Origin: Methanobacteriota archaeon
GTDB lineage: Archaea; Halobacteriota; Methanomicrobia; Methanomicrobiales; Methanospirillaceae
Assembly (NCBI GenBank): GCA_029547145.1
Contig: JAKPPV010000024.1
Location: 62,001-126,000 of the forward strand
Length of the DNA stretch: 64,000 bases
Direction: 5' to 3'
A program made the position numbers and the translations under genes. Within the stretch, counting starts at the first letter, position 1. Every line of letters begins with the position of its first letter. Positions 45,405 through 53,468 of this stretch are shown here, piece after piece. The notes below the pieces were generated by a model. The model did not search any database. It was not told the origin of the DNA and saw only the letters and a list, made by a program, of their open reading frames with translations.

Positions 45405-47092
45405 TGCTCAAGCGTGCGGTCGGCTGGTTCCGTTCCTTTCTTCAGCTCGTCTCGACCCACCGGGTCCGGGTCTACATCATCTTCTTTGGTCTGACCGTCG
45501 CCGTCTATACGGCGCTCTTTCACCATTATTACCCCATTCTGGAGGGGCGACCGCTCTCCTGGACGGAGTCACTCCAGTTCGTGATGCAGACCCTGACCAC
45601 GGTCGGATACGGTGAGCTCCTCCCCTTCGAGAACGAGCTGACATCGCTCTTCTCGATCCTGATGATGGCGACCGGGGTGGTGATGATCTTCATGGTCGTT
45701 CCCCTCATTCTGACTCCGTATCTCTCCCGGCTCGTCCGGGACACCCCTCCGAGGCGGACGACCCGCCCGCTCGAGGACCACATCGTGATCATCGGTTTCA
45801 ATGAGACGGTCCGCTCACTGATCGAGGGCCTCCGGATCACGGATCGGCCGGTGGTGATCGTCACGGAGGACGAAGAGACTGCGATCGGTCTGCACCGGCG
45901 ATACCTGTGGGAGGTACAGGTCCACGTCATCTGGGGCAACCCCATGCTCACCTCGACGCAGGAGGCAGCCATCATCGGGCGCGCCCGCTCGGTCGTGGTC
46001 ACCGGGGAGATCCGGACGACGGCGAACTTGATCCTCGCGGTTCGGGGACGGACCTCCGCACGGGTGATCGCTGTCGTCGACGACCCGGCATTCGACCGCT
46101 ACCTCCGGTATGCCGGGGCGGATACGATCCTGTCACCGGAGCACTCGACCGGGCTCGTTCTCGCCCGGTACGGGCTCGCCCCGCAGGAACAGCGACAGAT
46201 CCCGGATCCGGCTGACCGGTCGCAGGAGCATCTCTTCTGGATCGTGAAGGCACCGATCCTCCGCGGGTCTCCTGCGATCGGCCGGACGCTGGGGGAGCTC
46301 GCCCTCTTCGAAAAACACGGGGTGCTCCCTCTGATCCTCTGGAGGGGGGGGATCTTCGAGTTCATGCCGGGTCCGGATGAGGTGGTCGACGCTTCAGCCA
46401 TGCTCTTCCTCATCGGGCGGGCGGCCGACATAGAGCAACTGATGGCACTGGAACTCTGCGTGCGCGATGGCACGGAGCGAAAGGCCGTCATCACGGGGTT
46501 CGGGGACGTGGGCGCCACCGTCTACCGGGAGCTGATGGCCCACGGGATTCGGTGCACCGTGGTCGACCCCCGCGAGCTCCCCTTCGAGTCGGTGGTCGGT
46601 GACGCGGAGGAGGAGGCGGTCCTGCTTCGAACCGGGATCGAGGACGCCCATCTGCTCGTCGCGACTGTCAACGACGACGAGGTGAACATCTTCACGGTCC
46701 TGATGGCCAGAAACCTGAACCCGAGTCTCAAGATCCTGGCACGAGCGAACCACCCCGGGGCGGTCGACCGTCTCTATCGTGCCGGAGCGAACTTCGTCGC
46801 CCTCCAGCCGACGATCGGGGGCCAGGTGATCACGAGCACGGTGCTCGGGGACCAGCTCCAGGTGCTGCTCGACCTGCCTGATGACCGACGGATCGTCAAG
46901 GTCCCGTTCATGCGGACCAATCCCCGCTCAGTCCGGTGGCTGGAATCCCGGACGGGAACCTCCGTGATCGGCATCGAGGGGACCGACCGGTCGATCCTCC
47001 GGCCGTATCATGGGGAGCTGCTCAGGGAGGGGGACCAGATCATCCTGGTCGGGGGCGTTAAGGAATTAAGGCGGGCCCTCCGACTGATCTAG
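45404..47092 (+). CDS. TrkA-domain potassium channel
   Basis: A 562-residue MthK/Kch-like channel. Two membrane helices (about 23-42 and 78-102) flank the pore loop LQFVMQTLTTVGYGELLPF, whose TVGYG is the K+ selectivity filter. Two RCK modules follow: a TrkA-N at about 123-240 (HIVIIGFNETVRSLIEGLR) and another at about 360-480 (AVITGFGDVGATVYRELMA), each with a TrkA-C lobe. Gating by nucleotide or calcium is typical. ATG 45404 overlaps the previous stop (tgatg), and nadE follows 9 bases later. Confidence 0.93.
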   Translation: MLKRAVGWFRSFLQLVSTHRVRVYIIFFGLTVAVYTALFHHYYPILEGRPLSWTESLQFVMQTLTTVGYGELLPFENELTSLFSILMMATGVVMIFMVVPLILTPYLSRLVRDTPPRRTTRPLEDHIVIIGFNETVRSLIEGLRITDRPVVIVTEDEETAIGLHRRYLWEVQVHVIWGNPMLTSTQEAAIIGRARSVVVTGEIRTTANLILAVRGRTSARVIAVVDDPAFDRYLRYAGADTILSPEHSTGLVLARYGLAPQEQRQIPDPADRSQEHLFWIVKAPILRGSPAIGRTLGELALFEKHGVLPLILWRGGIFEFMPGPDEVVDASAMLFLIGRAADIEQLMALELCVRDGTERKAVITGFGDVGATVYRELMAHGIRCTVVDPRELPFESVVGDAEEEAVLLRTGIEDAHLLVATVNDDEVNIFTVLMARNLNPSLKILARANHPGAVDRLYRAGANFVALQPTIGGQVITSTVLGDQLQVLLDLPDDRRIVKVPFMRTNPRSVRWLESRTGTSVIGIEGTDRSILRPYHGELLREGDQIILVGGVKELRRALRLI

Positions 47093-47101
47093 TTGGTATC
47101 C

Positions 47102-47851
47102 ATGATCGACGGCGGATGCGGGTGCATGCCCGGTCGAATCGAGCAGATGATCCGGCATGTCTACTGGGAGGCAGGGGCCGAAGGTTTCGTGATCGGGGTC
47201 TCCGGTGGAGTCGACTCCGCGGTGGCGGCGGCGCTCTGCGTCCGGGCGGTCGGGCCCGACCGGGTCCTCGCCCTCTCCCTGCCGAGCGCAGTGAGCGCGA
47301 TAGAGGAGATCGAGGACGCCCGGGAGCTCTGCCGCCTCCTCGGGTGTGAACACCGGACCATCTCCATCGAACCCGTCCTCGACGGTTTCCGCGCGATGCC
47401 GGGGTACGTCGAGACCCCCTACCTTCTGGGAAACCTGATGGCCCGGGCCCGGATGGCCGTACTCTATTACCATGCGAACCGGGAACGCCGGCTCGTCTGC
47501 GGTACCTCGAACCGCTCCGAGTACCTGCTCGGATACTCCACCAAATGGGGCGACAGCGCGGCGGACCTGCAACCGCTTCTCCACCTCTTCAAGCACGAGG
47601 TCTACCGTCTCGGCTCCGAACTGGGGGTCCCGCAGCGGATCCTGCAGCGTCCGCCCTCAGCGGGTCTCTGGGTCGGCCAGAGGGACGAGGACGAACTCGG
47701 TCTCAGCTACGAGGAGATCGACCGCGCGCTCGCGTCGCTGGCAGAAAACGAGTGGAAGGCCCGCGACGAGGTCGAGGAACGTGTGCTCTCCCGCGTCCGT
47801 TCCTCGACCCACAAGCGGGTCGGCGCCTTTACTCTGCCGAGCGAAGGCTGA
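47102..47851 (+). CDS. nadE: NH3-dependent NAD+ synthetase
   Basis: NadE makes NAD+ from deamido-NAD+, ATP and ammonia. The 249-residue protein has the PP-loop GFVIGVSGGVDSAVAAALC, the LVCGTSNRSEYLLGYSTKWGD substrate loop and HLFKHEVYRLGSELGVP near the C-terminus. The start is taken as ATG 47102; a TTG at 47093 and an ATG at 47126 are in-frame alternatives. No glutaminase domain is attached, as expected in archaea. It follows the K+ channel gene with 9 bases between stop and ATG, and overlaps the convergent pgi by 23 bases. Confidence 0.95.
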   Translation: MIDGGCGCMPGRIEQMIRHVYWEAGAEGFVIGVSGGVDSAVAAALCVRAVGPDRVLALSLPSAVSAIEEIEDARELCRLLGCEHRTISIEPVLDGFRAMPGYVETPYLLGNLMARARMAVLYYHANRERRLVCGTSNRSEYLLGYSTKWGDSAADLQPLLHLFKHEVYRLGSELGVPQRILQRPPSAGLWVGQRDEDELGLSYEEIDRALASLAENEWKARDEVEERVLSRVRSSTHKRVGAFTLPSEG

Positions 47852-48539
47852 GCAGGCCGGTGAACCGCTCGGGCTCGTTCAGCCAGTCGAGCGGCACCCG
47901 CTCCTCGACGAGGCCGTAGAGGGTCCCCGACACCGGCAGACCCAGCATCCCGAGGTCGGGCGGGCGGAGTCGACGGAGAGGAGGCACCCGGGGATAGGCC
48001 GGATTCGGCACGAACGTCCCGTCGGAGAGTTCGTAGTAGACCGCGCCATGCAGCACCTCGTACGGCCGGTAATCGCTCGAGAATGCGGTCGAGACCAGGT
48101 TTGACATCACGAGATCCTCCTCCCCGGGGTTGATGGTGACGTGACCGTACCCGGGCGCAATCAGGACGATGGAGCCGGCCGGAGCGTCGATCAGGACGGC
48201 GTCCGAGTGATCCGGACGCTGGAGGAGGTAGTGGGCATGACCCGCCATCACCTCGTACACCTCGGGATACGCCACGCCGGCGGGATTGAGCGGGTGGTAA
48301 TGTCCCTTCGTCTTGACGAATTCGTTGCAGTAGGTGGCAGGAGGTATCCGGGTGATGTCGTACCGGACGCGCTGCCCCTCCAGCCAGCGGCGGTCCTCCT
48401 CCGAACGCGCGATGTCGCGGAACATCTGGTAGATCGGACCGGTGATCCGGCAGCTCGGGTCGGCGGTCATCCCGGTGAGCTCGGCGCCGTCACGGAGCTG
48501 GGGTTCAGGGAGTTCGGACTCTCTCCACCCGGGAATCAT
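47829..48539 (-). CDS. pgiA: Cupin-type phosphoglucose isomerase
   Basis: Archaeal PGI interconverts glucose 6-phosphate and fructose 6-phosphate. The 236-residue length and the cupin motif are diagnostic: EFVKTKGHYHPLNPAG with two metal-binding His, YPEVYEVMAGHAHYLLQ with Glu, and IAPGYGHVTINPG with the fourth His. The protein is unrelated to bacterial PGI. It serves gluconeogenesis in methanogens. The gene ends 23 bases inside nadE on the opposite strand. Confidence 0.95.
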   Translation of the reverse strand: MIPGWRESELPEPQLRDGAELTGMTADPSCRITGPIYQMFRDIARSEEDRRWLEGQRVRYDITRIPPATYCNEFVKTKGHYHPLNPAGVAYPEVYEVMAGHAHYLLQRPDHSDAVLIDAPAGSIVLIAPGYGHVTINPGEEDLVMSNLVSTAFSSDYRPYEVLHGAVYYELSDGTFVPNPAYPRVPPLRRLRPPDLGMLGLPVSGTLYGLVEERVPLDWLNEPERFTGLLSLRSAE

Positions 48540-48590
48540 GTTGAGGACATATGAGTTTATCCGAAATAATACCCGATCCCCTTGGTACGC

Positions 48591-49367
48591 TCAGGCCCGG
48601 GCCTCCTCCCGTGTATCGGCGAGGAGTTGCTCGATCCCCTGCATATCGGACGAGTCGATGACGCCCTTCATGGCACGGGTTACGACCTCGAAGCCCGCCT
48701 CCCTGACGGCAGCGATCGGGTTCGTGCCTCCGACGGCGACCACCCCGAGGTACTGCGGGCTCACCTGGATCCCGAGGAGCGGGCTGTTCGGGAGCCCCAC
48801 CTCCAGTACGCCGATGAACTGGCTCGTCGCGAGGTCCTCGAGCAGTTCCGCCACGAGAGGTTCCGCCTCCATGTGGCATTCGCGGATGTTTGCAAGAATC
48901 GTCCCGTTCCCGCTCCGGATCACCTCCGTGACGGAGGAGATCTCCTCGGCGATCAGCACCTGGAGCGGATCGATCGTCGTCTCATCGTAGTGGATCAGGT
49001 GGGTGAACCGGCGGGGCACACGGTTCACGATCTCGACGACGCCCCCTCCGATCGGGTGCAGGGGCACGCCACGCCTGAGCAGGATCCCGTCAAGGGTGAC
49101 GGAGCAGACGGTGCAGATCCCCGCCTGTCCGTCGGGGACGATGAACCCGTCGATCGTCTCCCCGGCATGGACCACGCGGACGAGCTCGGAGACACAGACA
49201 CCCGCACGCCACGCCGTCTCGATCACGTCCAGCACGGGCAGCAGGTCCCTCTCCTGAACCAGAGAAAGATTGAAGACCACCTTCCCCCTGCCGGAGACGG
49301 GGTCGTAGGTGACCTGCATCGCGAAGTCTTCAATCGTGTGATTGACAAACTTGAGGGACCGGCGCAT
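48591..49367 (-). CDS. Stand-alone NrpR-type (DUF128) regulator without HTH
   Basis: A 258-residue protein that is one NrpR/DUF128 domain (VIETAWRAGVCVSELVRVV, then ICTVCSVTLDGILLRRGVP, then PIGGGVVEIVNRVPRRFTHL). NrpR binds 2-oxoglutarate and represses nitrogen genes in methanogens. The usual winged helix is missing here, as in the NrpRII protein of Methanosarcina, which needs the HTH-bearing NrpRI. ATG 49367 is preferred to 49457 because aggtg precedes it and the extra residues do not match the family. It diverges from the gene at 49430 over a shared A/T-rich promoter. Confidence 0.85.
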   Translation of the reverse strand: MRRSLKFVNHTIEDFAMQVTYDPVSGRGKVVFNLSLVQERDLLPVLDVIETAWRAGVCVSELVRVVHAGETIDGFIVPDGQAGICTVCSVTLDGILLRRGVPLHPIGGGVVEIVNRVPRRFTHLIHYDETTIDPLQVLIAEEISSVTEVIRSGNGTILANIRECHMEAEPLVAELLEDLATSQFIGVLEVGLPNSPLLGIQVSPQYLGVVAVGGTNPIAAVREAGFEVVTRAMKGVIDSSDMQGIEQLLADTREEARA

Positions 49368-49400
49368 CACCTGTACTCGCTTCTCGCGGAAGAAAAATTG

Positions 49401-49410
49401 TTCTATAGCT
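49401..49410. promoter_or_regulatory. Shared divergent promoter (ttctatagct)
   Basis: A TATA-like string 20-29 bases before ATG 49430 on the plus strand, and 34-43 bases before ATG 49367 on the minus strand. The divergent genes may be co-regulated by the NrpR-type product; no operator palindrome is obvious. Confidence 0.4.
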
Positions 49411-49429
49411 GGGAGTCGAAGTACGATTG

Positions 49430-50368
49430 ATGGATCGGCAGGTTCGGCAACGCGCACGGGATGAGATCGGCAGGATTCTTGAATCGGCCGCGTTCGATGT
49501 CGAGCCGATGGACCCGCCTCTCGATCTGTCGGCGATCCGCGAGGACGAATGCATCCTGGTCATGTGCAGCAACGATCCGTCGGAGATCGAACAGTTCGAC
49601 CAGACCGTCTACAGGGTCCAGGCGCACGAGAAGGAGGTCGTCTGCCGGAAACTTCTCTTCTCGGTGAACGACCGTATCGCGGTGAAGGACTCCGTTCTCT
49701 GGGGGATACCGGCACTGATCGACTACGCCGGAAAGGCGGCATGCGCCCGGGTACTGGGTCGGGAGTTGGTGCTCGACCTCGTCCGCCCGAGAAGGATTCG
49801 GTTCGACGCCGGGCCTGCGAGTCGAGGGGATGAGGGGGGGATCCCCCACCTCCCCGTCAGGATCACCGAACGTGAAGCCCGCATGCTCGCGCAGAGCGAG
49901 GGGACGGCACAGCTCCGCCTGATCCCGTACTGGCAGGCACACTACGTCTCGTCGGGAGGGACCGTCTACAAGGATCACCAGATCACATTCGACCAGGAGG
50001 GCTCGATCGCACTGAACGCCATCAACGGCGAGTTTCTCTCCCTGGACGATGGCAGTATCACCCGCGCCGAACTACCATCGGGGGTTGAGGTGGTCGAGAC
50101 GCAGATCCCCCGGGAGGCGGCCGAAGGAAGGGTGGTCGACCATGTCGTCCGCTCACTGACCAGGAAGGTGCGGATCAGGCAGGAGCGGCGGGAGGCGATC
50201 TTCTACGAGGAGAAGGTCTTCAGGCCCGATCGGAGGGCGATCCGGGTGGAGTTGAACCGTGTCTTCGTGCCGGTCTGGCAGGTGCGGGGCCGCTCGATCG
50301 TGGAGATCAACGCATACACCGGCGAGGCGCTCTCGACCCCGATGGACGAGGGTGTGGAGATCCTCTGA
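49430..50368 (+). CDS. Unknown protein coupled to a flavin disulfide reductase
   Basis: A 312-residue soluble protein that I do not recognise. The N-terminus is helical (VRQRARDEIGRILESAAFDV) and is followed by an alternating strand/helix region (DECILVMCSNDPSEIEQFDQ). The middle has a beta-rich segment (PYWQAHYVSSGGTVYKDHQI) and the C-terminus ends with a long basic helix then RVFVPVWQVRGRSIVEINAY. No membrane helix, signal or metal motif is clear. It starts at ATG after a TATA-like element and overlaps the next gene's ATG by one base, so the two act as one unit. Confidence 0.7.
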   Translation: MDRQVRQRARDEIGRILESAAFDVEPMDPPLDLSAIREDECILVMCSNDPSEIEQFDQTVYRVQAHEKEVVCRKLLFSVNDRIAVKDSVLWGIPALIDYAGKAACARVLGRELVLDLVRPRRIRFDAGPASRGDEGGIPHLPVRITEREARMLAQSEGTAQLRLIPYWQAHYVSSGGTVYKDHQITFDQEGSIALNAINGEFLSLDDGSITRAELPSGVEVVETQIPREAAEGRVVDHVVRSLTRKVRIRQERREAIFYEEKVFRPDRRAIRVELNRVFVPVWQVRGRSIVEINAYTGEALSTPMDEGVEIL

Positions 50369-51687
50369 TGAAACCGGTCACCGTGATCGGTGGTGGCCCG
50401 GCAGGCCGGTTTGCGGCCATGCACCTGGCATCTGCAGGCCGTGAGGTCCGGCTGGTCGAACGGCGCAGTATCGGCGGGCAGTGCCTGCTCCATGGTTGCA
50501 TGCTCGTGAACGCTCTCAACGACGCAGCGAGGGCGGTCGCGAACGCCAGGCGACTCGTCTCCCTGGGGGCCCTGGACGGGTGCCCGACGGTCGATTTTCG
50601 TGGGCTCCTCGATGCGACGGCGGCGATCCAGAGGACGATCATGGGGGTGCTGGAGAAGGAGACCCGCGATACCGGTGTCGATATACTCGGTGGGGTCTCC
50701 GCCTCGTTCGACGGGCGTCAGGCCCTGATCGACGGGACGCCGGTCGAGTCGGACGCGGTCGTCATCGCGACCGGTTCGCGTCCCGCCCTCCCCGATCTCC
50801 CCGGTGTCGATAAGGCGGGTGTCTTCACAGCCGCAAACCTGGCCACGATGCGGTCGCTCCCCGAACGCCTGGTGGTCATCGGCGGCGGAGTGCAGGCCGT
50901 GGAGTTCGCCTACGCCTTCGCCACGTTCGGGAGTCAGGTCGATCTGGTCGTCCGGAGCGAGCTGCTGCGCCGCATGGATCCGCTCGTCACCAGGCTCGCC
51001 CGGAAGGAGCTCCATCGCGTTGCCATCCACGAGAGCACACAGGTCGTCTCGATCGACGGTTCCACCTCCGTGGAGGGGGTGACGGTCGGTCCGGCGGGTC
51101 AAGAACGTTTCCTGCCAGCGGATGCGGTACTGTGTGCGGTCGGTCTCCGGGCGAACAGCGAGGAGTGTCACGGCGTTCAGAAGCGGAAGAACGGCACCAT
51201 CGTCGTGAACGATCGGATGCAGACCTCGATCCCGGGGGTATACGCATGCGGTGACGTGATCGGGCCACCCTACCTCACCCCCGTCGCCCGCGAGGAGGGC
51301 CGGGTGGCGGCACGGAACATCCTGGGTGAGGAGGTCCACCTGGACCTCCGCGCGGTACCGCAGGGCTTCTCACTCGGAAACCAGTTCTCCTGGTATCACG
51401 ATGGCTCCACATCCTCCTCTCTCACCATGCCCGGTCCCGCGGGGCCGGACTCGTTCTTTGCCGTCCCCGAGGGAGGTACCGGGGCCGCCAAGGTCTTCTT
51501 CACCGGGGACCGACGCGTCGCCGGGGTCGTATCGGTCGCCCCTGCCGCATCCCTCCCCGTGATGTACCTGGCCGAGCTGATCCGCCAGGGTCTTCCTCTC
51601 GACGGTCTTGATGATCTTCTGGAGATCCATCCGACCGCAGACGGGCTGCATGTGCTGATCCGATACCTCGCCTCGCGACGGGATTGA
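50368..51687 (+). CDS. FAD/NAD-dependent disulfide oxidoreductase (dihydrolipoamide dehydrogenase/mercuric reductase family)
   Basis: A 439-residue class I pyridine-nucleotide disulfide reductase. The FAD site VTVIGGGPAGRFAAMHLASA is followed by the redox-active pair in GGQCLLHGCMLVNAL (the CxxxxC disulfide). An NAD(P)H site, LVVIGGGVQAVEFAYAFATF, and the second FAD motif, PGVYACGDVIGP, are intact. The C-terminal dimerisation domain is present but shows a Ser-rich insert (DGSTSSSLTM) and lacks the His-Glu catalytic dyad seen in lipoamide dehydrogenases. Substrate is unknown. It is coupled to the unknown gene at 49430. Confidence 0.88.
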   Translation: MKPVTVIGGGPAGRFAAMHLASAGREVRLVERRSIGGQCLLHGCMLVNALNDAARAVANARRLVSLGALDGCPTVDFRGLLDATAAIQRTIMGVLEKETRDTGVDILGGVSASFDGRQALIDGTPVESDAVVIATGSRPALPDLPGVDKAGVFTAANLATMRSLPERLVVIGGGVQAVEFAYAFATFGSQVDLVVRSELLRRMDPLVTRLARKELHRVAIHESTQVVSIDGSTSVEGVTVGPAGQERFLPADAVLCAVGLRANSEECHGVQKRKNGTIVVNDRMQTSIPGVYACGDVIGPPYLTPVAREEGRVAARNILGEEVHLDLRAVPQGFSLGNQFSWYHDGSTSSSLTMPGPAGPDSFFAVPEGGTGAAKVFFTGDRRVAGVVSVAPAASLPVMYLAELIRQGLPLDGLDDLLEIHPTADGLHVLIRYLASRRD

Positions 51688-51705
51688 ACGGGCCGGAACG
51701 TCCCC

Positions 51706-51713
51706 TTTTATAT
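51706..51713 (+). promoter_or_regulatory. TATA element of the bactofilin-like gene (ttttatat)
   Basis: A/T string about 24-31 bases before the ATT at 51737. Transcription would start close to that codon and would leave ATG 51779 with a 40-base leader. The position favours the upstream, signal-peptide-bearing start. Confidence 0.5.
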
Positions 51714-51736
51714 CCCCGGTGGTCTGATCCCTTCTC

Positions 51737-52756
51737 ATTGACGGACGAACCATTCTCCTCCTCCTTCTGTTCCTTGCAATGCTCGTGCCGGGTACCCAGG
51801 CCATACGGATGATCGGAGGTGACGATCCGGTCGTCGTCTCGGTGCCGATCGATGACGACGTCATCGCCGCCGGCGGGACTCTCAGGGTCGAAGCTCCGGT
51901 GGACTCTCTGATCGCGGTCGGGGGCGATATCCAGGTGAACGCGCCGGTCAGGGGCGATGTGATCGCCGCCGGCGGAACGGTGCGGGTCAATGGGTCGGTC
52001 GGCGGGAAGGTGGTGATCGCCGGAGGAGAGGTGACGCTGAACGGTCCCATCGAACGGAGCGCTGTGGTCGCCGGAGGCGAGGTCGTCTTCGGCCCCAACA
52101 CCACCATCGGGCGTGACGCACACGTGATGGGTGGATCATTCACACATGACGGAAGGGTGAACGGCACCCTGCAGGTCTCATCGGAGACCTTCGTCAACCG
52201 GGGGTCTGCAAACGTGACCCGCTACGAGGAGACCGGAGCTCGTCCCGAACGTCCCGATCCACTGGGCGGACTCCTCTCGGGGATCGCGGCAGTCCTCTCC
52301 TTCCTCATCACCCTCGGGTACCTGGTGCTCGGTCTCGTCCTGCTCACGGTGTTTCCGTCGGCGGCCCTCTCCCTCGAGTCGCGGGTGCGGGAGCAACCGA
52401 TCCCTGCCCTGGTGGTCGGGATCGCCTCGATCCTTGCAGTGGTCATTATCGGGGTGCTCCTCCTGGTCACGATCATCGGGATCCCGATCGCCGTTCTGCT
52501 CCTTCTCGGTGTCCTCGCAGGTCTGATGGTCGCCGGGCTCGTGGTCGCCCTTTCGGTCGGACGGCTGATCGCCAGGGTCGTCCCGCTGGGTGAGAACCCG
52601 TTCGTCCTCTTCGTGGTCGGTTTCATCGGCCTGAACCTCCTCTACCTGGTCCCCATCCTGGGAGGTCTGGCCAGACTCGTGGTGGTCTGCACCGGGTTCG
52701 GTGTCCTCGTGATGACCGCACTGGACCAGGTCTCCTCCATCCGCGTCTCCACCTGA
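51737..52756 (+). CDS. Bactofilin-like repeat protein with C-terminal membrane domain
   Basis: The 325-residue frame from ATG 51779 begins MLVPGTQAIRMI, but 14 in-frame codons upstream encode DGRTILLLLLFLA, completing a good signal peptide. That part has no ATG, GTG or TTG; it starts at ATT 51737 and is preceded by an in-frame stop at 51725. Residues about 30-150 (from 51737) are a beta-helix with short turns such as GDVIAAGGTVRVNGSVGGKV, as in polymer-forming bactofilin domains. About four membrane helices follow (about 185-330). It is likely an envelope protein. Bases 52767-52771 (T5) end it. Confidence 0.8.
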   Translation: MDGRTILLLLLFLAMLVPGTQAIRMIGGDDPVVVSVPIDDDVIAAGGTLRVEAPVDSLIAVGGDIQVNAPVRGDVIAAGGTVRVNGSVGGKVVIAGGEVTLNGPIERSAVVAGGEVVFGPNTTIGRDAHVMGGSFTHDGRVNGTLQVSSETFVNRGSANVTRYEETGARPERPDPLGGLLSGIAAVLSFLITLGYLVLGLVLLTVFPSAALSLESRVREQPIPALVVGIASILAVVIIGVLLLVTIIGIPIAVLLLLGVLAGLMVAGLVVALSVGRLIARVVPLGENPFVLFVVGFIGLNLLYLVPILGGLARLVVVCTGFGVLVMTALDQVSSIRVST

Positions 52757-52766
52757 TTCCGCCCAC

Positions 52767-52771
52767 TTTTT
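52767..52771 (+). terminator. Oligo-T tract after the bactofilin-like gene
   Basis: Five T residues 11 bases after the stop; the following ggg/A-rich bases (cccgaaaaaacgg) are AT-enriched. Transcription may partly read through into the Yip1 gene at 52830. Confidence 0.3.
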
Positions 52772-52829
52772 CCCGAAAAAACGGTTCGGAAGCCTCAAGT
52801 AGAGATCAGGCGATAGATATACGTCTTCC

Positions 52830-53468
52830 ATGAGCGATGTTTCCATTCTCACCCTCCTGACGAACCCGCGCAGGTTCTTCGAATCACTCGAGGAGCGGCC
52901 CGTGAGCCTGCTTCGGCCGGCCCTGTTCGTCATCGTCGCCGCGTTCATCAGCGCACTCTCCGCCTACCAGATCTCGTCGCTCGTCGCCACGATGATGCCC
53001 GAGCTCCAGGGGATGGGCCCCCTTCTCGGCGGGATCGGTGCCTTCTCGGCTTTCGTGATGGTCCTCCTGATGTGGGTGATCTACACGGCGATCTTCTTCG
53101 CGATCTCGATGGTCTTCAGGGGGCAGGGCACCTTCGGGCGCCTGCTCTCCTACGTCGGGTACGGGTTTCTCCCCCAGGCGATCGGGGGTCTCATCTCCTT
53201 TGCACTCTCGTGGGACCTGCTCTCAAACCTGAGGGTCCCCTCCATCACGGACCCCACGATGATCGCCGAATGGACCCAGTCGCTGATGAAAGACCCGACC
53301 ATGCGGCTCGCGAGCGGTATCAGTCTCCTCTTCATCCTCTGGTCCGCCAACATCTGGATCTTCGGGGTACGGACCGGGCGAAGACTGTCGACGCGGGATG
53401 CGGTCATCACCGTCGGTCTTCCGACGCTGCTGTTCATCGTCTACTCGATCGTCACGATGGTGCTCTAG
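52830..53468 (+). CDS. Yip1-domain membrane protein
   Basis: A 212-residue polytopic protein with about five helices. The Yip1-type pattern is seen in the N-terminal FFESLEERPVSLLRPALFV segment, a first helix and two central helices (VMVLLMWVIYTAIFFAISMV, then GRLLSYVGYGFLPQAIGGLI). Members are common in archaea beside ABC exporters, with unproven roles in membrane organisation. Its stop is one base before the ATG of the S-layer-like gene, which places it in that operon. Confidence 0.85.
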   Translation: MSDVSILTLLTNPRRFFESLEERPVSLLRPALFVIVAAFISALSAYQISSLVATMMPELQGMGPLLGGIGAFSAFVMVLLMWVIYTAIFFAISMVFRGQGTFGRLLSYVGYGFLPQAIGGLISFALSWDLLSNLRVPSITDPTMIAEWTQSLMKDPTMRLASGISLLFILWSANIWIFGVRTGRRLSTRDAVITVGLPTLLFIVYSIVTMVL

